DNA of 64,000 nucleotides from Citrobacter rodentium NBRC 105723 = DSM 16636 (GTDB taxonomy: Bacteria > Pseudomonadota > Gammaproteobacteria > Enterobacterales > Enterobacteriaceae), in the NCBI RefSeq assembly GCF_021278985.1, contig NZ_CP082833.1, forward strand, positions 3,472,001-3,536,000, written 5' to 3'. The translations under genes were made by a program, and so were the position numbers. The notes beneath the pieces were generated by a model that worked only from the letters and a program-made list of their open reading frames with translations, did not search any database and had not been told where the DNA came from. Below are positions 14,872-23,429 of this stretch, piece by piece (positions within the stretch are counted from its first letter, which is position 1; the number at the start of each line of letters is the position of its first letter).

Positions 14872-14942
14872 TTCCTGTTCCGGGCCTTTCCTGCACCTTG
14901 CGGCGGGAGGCCTTCGCACATCCCTGTCACGGAGATAAGACC

Positions 14943-15542
14943 ATGACACATAAAAACATCTATATCTTCAGCGGATTGCATCGCGACAACTTACAGGCAG
15001 GAGAATGCTTTATCGCTGTTACCGCTGTGTCACAACACGCCGCCCGCAAAGAGCTTAAAGAACTGGGCTATGTCGCCCTGTTCTGGATGGATACCACGTT
15101 ACTCCGGAATGCGGACAACTCATCCACTCACAACAACATGAACACGTCACACACCTGTGACCAGGAGAAACGCAGCATGATTCTCGCCAACGACTTTCTT
15201 GAATACCTGCTCAACACAGAGCGTGATCTTGCCGTTCGCGTGCGTGAACGTTATGACATGTACCTGAAATCCCTGCCTGTACCGCAGCTCGCTGACGGAA
15301 AGATTGTTATTGATGGTCGCTACATGATTGACAGCCACGAGGGAAATTACAGGCTTTACCGCATTGAAGGTGGCACCCCGTCCGTTATTGGCATTTACCA
15401 GCGCCCATCCTCTGCAATCGTCGATGTGATTGCCGACAGCATCCGCATCACACATCGCCATGCCGACACAGAAGACACCGTGCTGGAAATTCAGCGGCTG
15501 GCTGCCGTCTGCCGCGACACCCTGAATGGCATGACGAAGTAA
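14943..15542 (+). CDS. phage early protein upstream of A, unknown function
   Basis: A 199-residue protein. The first 45 residues (MTHKNIYIFSGLHRDNLQAGECFIAVTAVSQHAARKELKELGYVALFW) form a compact unit. A linker follows, then a second domain from about residue 75 (ILANDFLEYLLNTERDLAVRVRERYDMYLK..). GGAG lies 8 bases before ATG 14943. It may be a fusion of two small early genes; ATG at 15178 (start of SMILANDFLE) could be an internal start. It ends 6 bases before gene A. Confidence 0.55.
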   Translation: MTHKNIYIFSGLHRDNLQAGECFIAVTAVSQHAARKELKELGYVALFWMDTTLLRNADNSSTHNNMNTSHTCDQEKRSMILANDFLEYLLNTERDLAVRVRERYDMYLKSLPVPQLADGKIVIDGRYMIDSHEGNYRLYRIEGGTPSVIGIYQRPSSAIVDVIADSIRITHRHADTEDTVLEIQRLAAVCRDTLNGMTK

Positions 15543-15548
15543 ATCACT

Positions 15549-18341
15549 ATGACGACAGAGTTCATCAGGGACTGGCAACAACCGCGCCACGCAGTAGGGC
15601 GTGAAGGAACGGGGACCCCCGCACCTGAATCCGCGCTTTCCTCCTGGCTGGATGCCTACCGGGCAGAGAACGAGCGCCGCCAGGAAATGGCTGATGCGGC
15701 GTTCTCCGCCACGCCACTGGGCAACCTGATTAATAAAAGCCTGGACGCACAGGAAAAACAGGACAAAACCATCACACTGGCAGGAGACGCCAGAAAACAG
15801 GCACGCGGCGCGGTGGATGAAGCCATGGCCTCGCTGCGCCTGCTGCCGTCCTATCTGCGCGATCCGCTTATTCGCCACCTCTCCTTCCTGCGCAAAAAAC
15901 AGGAAGCTGATCGCCGGAAAGGCAAAAAGAGCTGGCAGGCTGAACGCTACGCGCGCGGAACCCTGCGCAAAATATTCGAACGTCTGGACCGCACCGACCA
16001 CCGCTGGCTGACACCGGGTTATCGCTCCCTTGCCGGACGCGAACGCCTGGACGATTTGCTTTACTTGCCGCAGCTCAACAAGCACCAGATACAGACGCTG
16101 GCCACCATGACGGCGGCGATGTTCAGCAGCACCTTCGAAAAACTCTGCGATGGCCTTGGTGCCAGAGATGGCGAGCTGACCATGGAGGTGACGCTGAAGG
16201 CATATCAGATGCTGGCCCGCATGGCGTTACATCTGCACACCATACCGCCGCATTATGACGCACTGACAACAGACAAAGACCGGAGGAACGAACCAGACAC
16301 GGAGCTGCTGCCGGGCGCAATCCTTCGCCTGACCTGTGCGGAATGGTGGAAACGCAAACTGTGGCTGTTACGTTGCGAGTGGAGAGAAGAACAACTCCGC
16401 GCCGCCTGTCTGGTTTCCAGAAAAACATCGCCCTATCTGAGCCAGGATGCGTTAAGCGAGTTTCGCGCACAGCGCGAGAAAACACGCGATTTCCTGAAAA
16501 GTTTCATGCTGGAAAATGAAGACGGGTTCACGATTGATCTCGAGACGGTGTATTACGCGGGAGTAAGTAACCCGGTTCACCGTAAGGCAGAAATGATGGC
16601 CACCATGAAGGGGCTGGAACTTCTGGCCGAAGCCCGTGGCGACAAAGCGGTGTTTCTGACTGTCACCTGCCCGTCAAAATACCACGCAACAACGGAGAAC
16701 GGTCATCCGAACCCCAAATGGAACGGGGCCACCATGCGCGACTCCAGCGATTACCTGGTTAACACGTTTTTTGCGGCGGTCCGCAAAAAACTGAACCGCG
16801 ACGGCCTGCGCTGGTATGGCATCCGCACGGTGGAGCCTCACCATGACGGCACCGTACACTGGCATATGATGGTCTTTGCCCATCCGGAAGAAATCGACAC
16901 CATTGTGTCCCACACCCGCGATATTGCCATTCAGGAAGATCGTCACGAGCTGGGCGATGATATTACTCCGCGCTTTAAGGCGGAGTATGTAGACGGCTCA
17001 AAAGGCACGCCAACCAGCTACATCGCCACCTACATCGGAAAGAACCTGGACAGCCGCGCCGTGGATGGCATCGACCCGAAAACGGGCAAACCACGCGTTG
17101 ACCACGAAACCGGAAAATCAATGGCCGAGAGCGTGGAGCGCGCCATCGGCTGGGCGCGCCTTCACCGGGTCCGCCAGTTCCAGTTCTTTGGCATCCCCTC
17201 CCGTCAGGTGTGGCGTGAACTCCGCCGCCTTGCCAGCCAGATGGCACGCAACCCGGAAGGCCCGCAACGGCTGAAGGATGACGCAATGGATGCGGTACTC
17301 GCTGCCGCTGATGCCGGATGTTTTGCCACCTACATAGAGAAACAGGGCGGCGTACTTGTTCCACGCAAGGACTACCTGATTCGCACCGCCTACGACCTCG
17401 CCGATGAGCTGAACGATTACGGCGAACAGAGCGTACAGATTTACGGGATCTGGTCACCACTCATCGGGGAATCCTCCCGTGTGTGCACGCATCCGGATAA
17501 CTGGAAGCTGGTAAGACGCAAACCGGAAGCGGAAGACAGCGCCCGCGAAAATGGTTTTGACCTTCAGGGCGACCCTGCCGCCCCTTGGACTCGGACTCGG
17601 ACTCGGACTCGTGGCAATAACTGTCCCCGTGTACAGGAAACGGACAACAACGGGACAGAACAGCCGGAAGAACGGCCAGCACCGTGGCCGCAGCTCCCTG
17701 ACGGCGTTGAAGTGAACGAATGGATGCGCTCACTGAAACGGCACGAACGCCGGGCGCTGATGCGTTCGCTGCGTGACAAACAGGCAAAAAACAGCAGTGA
17801 TGAAATGCAGAGCTGGACACAGAGCCGCAAACAGCAGCGGCCTTTGCCTGATAACCACGAATTACTCGCTAAAGAATGGCGGGAGTCTGCTGAATCTCTC
17901 GGCCTGCATATCGGTGAACAACAGATGCAGCACCTGTTACGGGGCGGCAGTCTGTACGTTGACGGCAGCATCATTGCACCGCAGGGATTTGAAATTGTAC
18001 GCAAACCGGATACCCGCCCGGACAGCCGAATCACGCAGCTCTGGCAACGCCTGAGCCGTAATCACGGCGTAAGCAGCACGGAGATCCGCCATAACCCGGT
18101 CGCCAGTTATCTGGAACAGCTGGGGGCATCAGACCCTGAAGCCGCAGCACGCCTGGCATCCACACTTCAGCAGGACCAGAACACCATGAAACCCCCCGTT
18201 ACCGTGCTTTCTGACATGCTGCGCGCCATCCGTGACGCAGAGCACGCACAAAGAATCAATGAAACCACTGAACGCGTCCGCCGCAAAGCAGACCTGCTGC
18301 GGGGTGGACTAACCAGTGAAAACAAAAAACAGAGGTTTTAA
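15549..18341 (+). CDS. A: phage replication initiator gpA (P2 A, HUH endonuclease)
   Basis: A 930-residue protein, longer than P2 A (about 760). The HUH motif is His437-Trp-His439 in TVHWHMMVF. The two catalytic tyrosines, spaced by four, are Tyr491 and Tyr495 in TSYIATYIGKNLD. It nicks the phage origin and starts rolling-circle replication. The N-terminal 300 residues contain basic helices. The C-terminal third has low-complexity stretches, including a Thr-Arg repeat from a GACTCG tandem repeat (17587-17610). The catalytic residues are intact. The gene ends in AAAACAGAGGTTTTAAATAA, which resembles an invertase crossover site. Confidence 0.93.
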   Translation: MTTEFIRDWQQPRHAVGREGTGTPAPESALSSWLDAYRAENERRQEMADAAFSATPLGNLINKSLDAQEKQDKTITLAGDARKQARGAVDEAMASLRLLPSYLRDPLIRHLSFLRKKQEADRRKGKKSWQAERYARGTLRKIFERLDRTDHRWLTPGYRSLAGRERLDDLLYLPQLNKHQIQTLATMTAAMFSSTFEKLCDGLGARDGELTMEVTLKAYQMLARMALHLHTIPPHYDALTTDKDRRNEPDTELLPGAILRLTCAEWWKRKLWLLRCEWREEQLRAACLVSRKTSPYLSQDALSEFRAQREKTRDFLKSFMLENEDGFTIDLETVYYAGVSNPVHRKAEMMATMKGLELLAEARGDKAVFLTVTCPSKYHATTENGHPNPKWNGATMRDSSDYLVNTFFAAVRKKLNRDGLRWYGIRTVEPHHDGTVHWHMMVFAHPEEIDTIVSHTRDIAIQEDRHELGDDITPRFKAEYVDGSKGTPTSYIATYIGKNLDSRAVDGIDPKTGKPRVDHETGKSMAESVERAIGWARLHRVRQFQFFGIPSRQVWRELRRLASQMARNPEGPQRLKDDAMDAVLAAADAGCFATYIEKQGGVLVPRKDYLIRTAYDLADELNDYGEQSVQIYGIWSPLIGESSRVCTHPDNWKLVRRKPEAEDSARENGFDLQGDPAAPWTRTRTRTRGNNCPRVQETDNNGTEQPEERPAPWPQLPDGVEVNEWMRSLKRHERRALMRSLRDKQAKNSSDEMQSWTQSRKQQRPLPDNHELLAKEWRESAESLGLHIGEQQMQHLLRGGSLYVDGSIIAPQGFEIVRKPDTRPDSRITQLWQRLSRNHGVSSTEIRHNPVASYLEQLGASDPEAAARLASTLQQDQNTMKPPVTVLSDMLRAIRDAEHAQRINETTERVRRKADLLRGGLTSENKKQRF
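17587..17610 (+). repeat. four-copy hexanucleotide repeat in gene A
   Basis: GGACTC is repeated four times in tandem (17587-17610), encoding alternating Thr-Arg. Six-base units keep the frame when copies are gained or lost, so length variation would only change the linker in gpA. Confidence 0.85.
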
Positions 18342-18399
18342 ATAATGGCCGTTTCTGGCCTGCATGGCATGATTTGCGCTTTTGGACGGGAGATTCAGT

Positions 18400-18999
18400 G
18401 TGCTGATTGGCTATGTAAGGGTATCAACAAATGACCAGAATACAGACCTGCAACGAAACGCTCTTGTTTGTGCAGGATGTGAACAAATATTTGAAGATAA
18501 ATTAAGCGGGACAAAGACAGACCGACCGGGATTAAAACGCGCTTTAAAGCGCCTTCAAAAAGGTGACACGCTGGTTGTCTGGAAACTGGATCGCCTCGGG
18601 CGAAGCATGAAACATCTGATTTCTCTCGTCGGGGAACTACGGGAGCGAGGGATTAATTTTCGCAGTCTGACCGACAGCATAGACACATCTTCTCCAATGG
18701 GGCGTTTTTTCTTCCACGTGATGGGTGCCCTGGCTGAAATGGAACGTGAATTAATTGTTGAACGTACACTGGCCGGGCTGGCGGCAGCGCGCGCAAGGGG
18801 GCGCACAGGCGGACGTCGACCGAAGCTGACAAAAGAACAGCATGAGCAAATAGCAAGGCTAATCAAAAACGGGCACGACAGAAAACAACTGGCAATAATT
18901 TACGGCATTGGCACATCGACGATTTATCGTTATCACCCTGTAGGCGATATACAGACTGAAGAAACAACCGGGCAGACTCAGGAAAATGAAAACCGCTAA
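18400..18999 (+). CDS. serine DNA invertase (Gin/Pin/Hin family)
   Basis: A 199-residue serine recombinase. The nucleophile is Ser9 in IGYVRVSTNDQNTDLQ. KLDRLGRSMKHL and SPMGRFFFHVMGALAEMEREL are the invertase signatures, and the C-terminal helix-turn-helix is at about 140-185 (TKEQHEQIARLIKNGHDRKQLAIIYGIGTSTIYRYHP). A GTG start at 18400 is chosen because it gives the family start VLIGYVRVS and has GGGAGA 7 bases upstream. In P2-like phages such an invertase sits beside the tail-fibre genes. Here the fibre genes are gone and it lies directly after A, marking a deletion junction. Confidence 0.92.
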   Translation: MLIGYVRVSTNDQNTDLQRNALVCAGCEQIFEDKLSGTKTDRPGLKRALKRLQKGDTLVVWKLDRLGRSMKHLISLVGELRERGINFRSLTDSIDTSSPMGRFFFHVMGALAEMERELIVERTLAGLAAARARGRTGGRRPKLTKEQHEQIARLIKNGHDRKQLAIIYGIGTSTIYRYHPVGDIQTEETTGQTQENENR

Positions 19000-19021
19000 T
19001 CTGACCATTAGCGGTTTTTGT
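18990..19021 (+). terminator. terminator after the invertase
   Basis: AAAACCGCTAA, loop TCTGACCA, TTAGCGGTTTTTGTG form an 11-bp stem with a T run, covering the invertase stop codon region. It can also serve as the terminator for the convergent U gene. Confidence 0.8.
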
Positions 19022-19027
19022 GTTAAA

Positions 19028-19522
19028 TCAGAACAGCCCTTTAACTGAACTGGCCGCGCTGTTAAGAGATGATGTCACCTTATCTTTGAAGCCGGATAGC
19101 ATATCACTGAACGATGAGGATTGCAGGCGCTCCCGCAAATCCTCATCACAGCGTTCAAGGGTCAGTGAAAATTCTATCTTTTTCGCCTTACCGTAGCGAT
19201 CAAACTCGGAACGGGTCGTATTCGTTTCAGTCAGCACATACATGCCGTAAATCTGCCCGACGCCATCAATCAGAGGCCAGGGTCGTCCTGTATACGCCTG
19301 CGTGGTCAGCAGCGACAGCGATACTTCGCCACCTGTAATTTCAGGATAAAGCACACCAGAAAGAACGATGCGATCATCTCCTGCACCGATATACTGCCAG
19401 CTTGCTGAACGGTTAACGCGTTCATTTTTCACATGCCGCCAGCTTTTGTTTTGCTGTAACTGCTGATGCGGCAGCGTGCGCAGCTCAAAAACAAACATGC
19501 CGTAGATCATCATCATGGCCAT
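19028..19522 (-). CDS. U: P2 gpU-like tail protein
   Basis: A 164-residue protein matching the P2 U family (MIYGMFVFELRTLPHQQLQQNKSWRH, GRPWPLIDGVGQIYGMYVL). It is a tail-end component needed for head-tail joining. The start may be 19522 or, two codons later, 19516; GGAG lies just upstream. In P2 it is followed by D on the same strand. Here D is far away on the other strand, so the U end of the block is a rearrangement border. Confidence 0.88.
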   Translation of the reverse strand: MAMMMIYGMFVFELRTLPHQQLQQNKSWRHVKNERVNRSASWQYIGAGDDRIVLSGVLYPEITGGEVSLSLLTTQAYTGRPWPLIDGVGQIYGMYVLTETNTTRSEFDRYGKAKKIEFSLTLERCDEDLRERLQSSSFSDMLSGFKDKVTSSLNSAASSVKGLF

Positions 19523-19528
19523 GACTCC

Positions 19529-22345
19529 TCAATCTTTATCGTAAAAACTGCCACGCCCGGCACGGGCGCGCCGTTCCATTTCTGCCCTGACCATTTCACC
19601 GACCAGTTTCGCAAGTTCGCGGGGATTCTGCGTAACAACGTTATGCAGATGAACATGAATTTCACCGCCAAATCCGGAGGCAACCGGCTCCCGATTACGG
19701 GAAGCTGCAGGAACTGATGCCACTGGCGATCGTATGGCCTCCGCCACCGGGCGGGAGCTGGCCGCAACAACAGGGACCAGCGCCGGAGGCAGCGGAGCCG
19801 GGACCACGGGTGTGATATTAATTGCGGGGGCAGGCTTACTGACCTGCGCAATCTTCCGCTCCTGCCACTCCCCACGAACAGCCAGTGCGCGGGGCAGGTT
19901 CTTAAAGACAATATCGCCGGGGCCAATGCGTTTTTTCGTCTCATCAACCAGCTTACCTGTGTTATCAGCAATTTTGCTGAGTCTGCGTAGCGTCCCGGTA
20001 TTGCTGTCTGTGAGCGGTTTGTTGTCTTTGGGTTTATCACCTCCGGTGCCATTGCCATTTTCCACAGGCTTCGGCGGATTGATTTTCGCCAGGTCCCCCT
20101 GAAGCAAGGCAACCTTGTCCTGAAGAATGGCCGCACGCTGTGCGTCTTCGATTTTCTTGCGCGCCTTTTCCGCTTCATCCGGAAGGACGCCAAGTTTTTC
20201 AAGTATCCACGCCAGCGTATCCAGTAGCATTTTTGCAGGTGTCAGAACAAGCTGTAACGCACCGCCAAGAACGTTACCGAATATCTCGCCAGCACTGGTA
20301 CATTTATCCAGCGTTTCCTTGCTGGACTCCATCGGTGACAGCAGCGATTTAAACCAGTTAAACACCTGGCTGATCCCGCTTCCGACTGCGTCAAAAACAG
20401 GACCAAACCGTTCAAAGGTTTCGCGCAGCGGGGTCAGCCTTTCCATAATCCCGCTGAACACCCCGGCAAAAAATGCCCTGATGGGATCCCAGTATTTCCA
20501 GATAAGAACGGCAGCTCCGGCAAGCGCAGCCACGATAAGACCAACCGGACTGAACAGCGCCCCGATAGCGCCTCCCAGTAAAGAAACGGAACCCGTCACC
20601 ATTCCCCACAGCGCTGGCAGGACCATGACAGCATTCATTGATCCGGTCAGGAGAGAAAAACCAAGACGCAGTTTTGCCAGCGGACCAGCAAGCACACCAA
20701 TAGCCAGCGACAACGAGCCAACCGTTGCAGTCATTGCCAGCAACGCACCGCCTGCTATCAGTAGCTGGCGCGTCAGTGCCGGATGGGCCTGCGCCAGCGC
20801 CGTCACCCTTGATACCACCCGCGTGAGCCACTGCGTGACAGAACGCAGCGGACCGTCAATCAGATCTGCAATGCGGATGCGCACCCCTTCCCATGCACTG
20901 CCGAGTGATTTCAGATCGCCGTCAAGGTTGTTGGCCATAACCTTTGCTGTGCGTTCAGCCTCACCGCGCGCGCCTTCAAGTTCTTTTCTCAGTTTGGGTA
21001 AGGAACCGTCACCCGCTGCATCAACGAGCGCCATAAACGATGTGAAAGCCTCTTCTCCGGCAATGTCCTTAAAGAACGATACCCGGTCAACTTCCCCGTA
21101 TTTGCGGGTGGCTTTATAAAGGTCGGCCAGCACATCCTCCATCGGGCGCATTTTGCCCCCGGCATCCGAGACAGACACGCCCAGCTCTTTCAGCGCCTCT
21201 GCTGCCGCCTTTGGCGGTGATGCCAGACGAGCCAGGCTGGCACGCATTGCCGTCCCGGCATCACTTCCCCTGATACCCATATTCGCCAGCACGCCCGCCA
21301 TCGCTGCGGCCTGCTCCAGCGATATTCCCAGCTTGCCCGCCACCGGACCTGCATATTTCATGGTTTCGCCCAGTGCGCGAAGGTCAGTGTTGGTACGGGT
21401 AAACGCTGCGGTGAGTGTGTCACCGACCCGGTCCATCTGGTCAGCAGAAAGGCCGAACTGCGTCAGGATATTTGAGCCAATATCTGCCGTCTCGCCGAGA
21501 TCCATACCGCCAGCCGTTGCCATGCTCAGCACGCCGGGAAGCGCAGCCTGAATGGCCTGCGGAGTGAAGCCAGCCATTGCAAGAAATGCCTGTCCACTGG
21601 CGGCATCGCCTGCGGTGAACTGCGTTTCAGAGCCAAGTTTTAACGCCTGCTCACGCATCGCCTTAAACTGCGGGCTGTTCTGGTCGATTCGCGTCAGTGC
21701 CTGAACGCGGGACATCTCTTTGCCGAACCCGATCGCAGGCTGCAAAAAACGCCCGGCAGCATAGCCGCCCGCCGCTGCCGCACCAATTGCCAGCGCACCA
21801 CCTGTTTTCAGTTTTCCCGCTGTTTCCTGCGCGCGCGAATACCGCTCACGCGCCCGCGTTACACGCGCAAGCGCCTGCCGTTCGCGTTCAAGCTGGTTGT
21901 TATACTGTTCGGTGCGTCTGATGGCCTGCTGGATGGTGTTATCGCTGCCTGTCAGGGAAATGCCGTGGCGTTTCAGCTCTCCGCCAAGTTCCCGCATTTT
22001 CTGAATTTCCCGTGTGCGCGATTCATTCAGGCGTTCAAGCCGGGTGCTTAACTGCTGCATCAGCTTTTGTTGTTTTTCGCTGAGCACTGTACCCGTGCGT
22101 TGTAACTGATTAAGGGCGTTAAGCTGGCGTCGTGCTTTCAATATGCCAGCATCCGCTTTACTGACAGCGTCACGGGCGCGCTCAAATGAACGCGCCTGAC
22201 GCTCGAGATTTTTGATCGCCCCCTGAGTTCGCTGGATGGAGTCACCAAACTGCCCCATCAGGCGGCGGGCGTTTTCGGCAGGCCGGGTCAGCCTGTCAAC
22301 GGCGCTGAAAGCGACCCGGATATCAAGAGTCTTCATTATCTGCAT
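19529..22345 (-). CDS. T: P2 gpT-like tail tape-measure protein
   Basis: A 938-residue tape measure. The N-terminal 170 residues are coiled coil (RAIKNLERQARSFERARDAV-like), followed by a TMP core domain (about 190-500, with AAAGGYAAGRF and SGQAFLAMAGF). A hydrophobic membrane-like zone follows (about 510-620, LLIAGGALLAMTATVGSLSLAIGVLAG) and a proline-rich C-terminus. The length sets the tail length and the protein goes through the tube on injection. Full length with no stop, between U and E' in normal local order. Confidence 0.92.
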   Translation of the reverse strand: MQIMKTLDIRVAFSAVDRLTRPAENARRLMGQFGDSIQRTQGAIKNLERQARSFERARDAVSKADAGILKARRQLNALNQLQRTGTVLSEKQQKLMQQLSTRLERLNESRTREIQKMRELGGELKRHGISLTGSDNTIQQAIRRTEQYNNQLERERQALARVTRARERYSRAQETAGKLKTGGALAIGAAAAGGYAAGRFLQPAIGFGKEMSRVQALTRIDQNSPQFKAMREQALKLGSETQFTAGDAASGQAFLAMAGFTPQAIQAALPGVLSMATAGGMDLGETADIGSNILTQFGLSADQMDRVGDTLTAAFTRTNTDLRALGETMKYAGPVAGKLGISLEQAAAMAGVLANMGIRGSDAGTAMRASLARLASPPKAAAEALKELGVSVSDAGGKMRPMEDVLADLYKATRKYGEVDRVSFFKDIAGEEAFTSFMALVDAAGDGSLPKLRKELEGARGEAERTAKVMANNLDGDLKSLGSAWEGVRIRIADLIDGPLRSVTQWLTRVVSRVTALAQAHPALTRQLLIAGGALLAMTATVGSLSLAIGVLAGPLAKLRLGFSLLTGSMNAVMVLPALWGMVTGSVSLLGGAIGALFSPVGLIVAALAGAAVLIWKYWDPIRAFFAGVFSGIMERLTPLRETFERFGPVFDAVGSGISQVFNWFKSLLSPMESSKETLDKCTSAGEIFGNVLGGALQLVLTPAKMLLDTLAWILEKLGVLPDEAEKARKKIEDAQRAAILQDKVALLQGDLAKINPPKPVENGNGTGGDKPKDNKPLTDSNTGTLRRLSKIADNTGKLVDETKKRIGPGDIVFKNLPRALAVRGEWQERKIAQVSKPAPAINITPVVPAPLPPALVPVVAASSRPVAEAIRSPVASVPAASRNREPVASGFGGEIHVHLHNVVTQNPRELAKLVGEMVRAEMERRARAGRGSFYDKD

Positions 22346-22559
22346 TCCCGCTGCGAAGTGCCGCCCGCTCGCGCCAGCTAACCACTTCGCCGGGCGTCAT
22401 CATGAAGATTTCGGCGGGCGACCAGTTAAAAATAGCGGCAATATCCGCCACCAGATCTTCGATGTGCTCAAAGCACACCAGGGTGATTACGCTGCCGTCT
22501 CCTGCACGCTCTTCGCGCCAGAGTCTGGCTCGCTCATAAAATTTACAGCCACAGCGCAC
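22323..22559 (-). CDS. gpE' extension read by -1 frameshift
   Basis: The frame that overlaps the end of E and runs to 22323. Slipping back one base on AAATTTT (22544-22538) joins E to KFYERARLWREERAGDGSV..IEDLVADIAAIFNW. P2-like phages make E and E+E' by the same mechanism, as tail assembly chaperones. The stop overlaps the start of T by 23 bases. Confidence 0.8.
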   Translation of the reverse strand: MRCGCKFYERARLWREERAGDGSVITLVCFEHIEDLVADIAAIFNWSPAEIFMMTPGEVVSWRERAALRSGNADNEDS

Positions 22560-22861
22560 AACTGAATAAAATCGCGTGACGACATTTTTTTAATCATCAC
22601 TTCATCCAGTCGTGGCGAGGTCACGCGAGGCAACAGCGTGAACATGGTATCCGCTTTCAGATTCAGCACATCAGACAGCGACAGACCACGCAGGGATCCA
22701 GCCTGCTCAATAGCCCCGGTGATCTCCACATACGTGATTTTTTCGCCACCACGCTCAATTGGTCGGGTCAGTTTTACGCCACGTTCGACAGCCATATCCT
22801 CACCTGCCGTCACATCATCCGCCACGGTGTTATTCCGGGTTTCAGTATCGATGTCTTTCAT
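22487..22861 (-). CDS. E: P2 gpE-like tail assembly chaperone
   Basis: A 124-residue protein, longer than P2 E (about 91) because of an acidic N-terminal extension. VKLTRPIERGGEKITYVEITG.. is the family core, and the end DFIQLCAVAVNFMSEPDS leads into the slippery site. E and E+E' chaperone the tape measure during tail assembly. Confidence 0.87.
   Translation of the reverse strand: MKDIDTETRNNTVADDVTAGEDMAVERGVKLTRPIERGGEKITYVEITGAIEQAGSLRGLSLSDVLNLKADTMFTLLPRVTSPRLDEVMIKKMSSRDFIQLCAVAVNFMSEPDSGAKSVQETAA
22538..22544 (-). promoter_or_regulatory. -1 ribosomal frameshift heptamer in E
   Basis: On the minus strand the bases are A AAT TTT in the E frame (codons for Asn-Phe), a canonical X-XXY-YYZ slippery site. 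A -1 slip gives AAA TTT TAT, which is exactly the E' frame (Lys-Phe-Tyr). P2 itself uses TTTTTTG at the same place. Confidence 0.78.
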
Positions 22862-22916
22862 CAGTTGTCTCCTTTTCAGTCAGAGGCGACGCACTGCGCC
22901 GCCTGCATATTACTTA

Positions 22917-23429
22917 TCAGCCAAGCCCAAGCGCGGAACGGATACGGTCAGGCACAATGTCCTTGCCGTCCTTCCGGTAGATGTGGTTCAACAGGTCGAT
23001 TTCCCACAGCGGGCGATCGTTAACGCTCAGCTTGTAGTAGGTGTTTTTGACAGCGTAAGTGTGTGATGTGGCTTCGCCCTGTTTGGCTTCCCCCATATCA
23101 ATTTCCGTCACACGCCCGCGCATCTCGATTTCATACAGATCGCTTTCTGCATCGGTGTAGTATTCACCCGCAAAACGCAGCAGCGTGCCGTCAATCGTGC
23201 CGCCATATTTAAGGAACAGCGCACGAACAGCTCCCCCCATAACAAAACTCGCATCAAGCGCGGAGTCGTCCAGACCGAGATCAATACTTACCGCCCCCAT
23301 CATGCCACCACCACGATAGCTGTCGGTTTTGCGCGTCAGTTTGGGCGGCGTGACGGATGTCACTTTACCCACTTCGTTTTCACCATCCACAAACAACGTA
23401 AAAAAGCGAAGATGTTTTGGTACAGCCAT
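22917..23429 (-). CDS. FII: P2 gpFII-like major tail tube protein
   Basis: A 170-residue tail tube protein, the size of P2 FII (172). The N-terminus KHLRFFTLFVDGENEVGKV and the mid motif GMMGAVSIDLGLD are family features. It overlaps FI by one base and is intact. Confidence 0.92.
   Translation of the reverse strand: MAVPKHLRFFTLFVDGENEVGKVTSVTPPKLTRKTDSYRGGGMMGAVSIDLGLDDSALDASFVMGGAVRALFLKYGGTIDGTLLRFAGEYYTDAESDLYEIEMRGRVTEIDMGEAKQGEATSHTYAVKNTYYKLSVNDRPLWEIDLLNHIYRKDGKDIVPDRIRSALGLG

Larger units (their letters stand above)
14327..14938 (+). other. possible Ash/Icd-like reading frame over the regulatory RNA region
   Basis: A 203-codon open frame spanning the antisense-RNA region and running out of frame into the next gene. 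Its middle (GAGIGTPQTNRAHNRASGFFVRT.., RIMVGRTGPASAGPG) resembles translations annotated as Ash or Icd-like proteins in P4-like elements. Because the conserved nucleotides there are explained by RNA structure, the frame may be a by-product. It is kept as a possibility only. Confidence 0.25.

Noticed and set aside
15147..16085. 312-codon minus-strand frame opposite gene A and its upstream gene
   Set aside because: Shadow of two genes on the plus strand; composition is that of a reversed coding strand.
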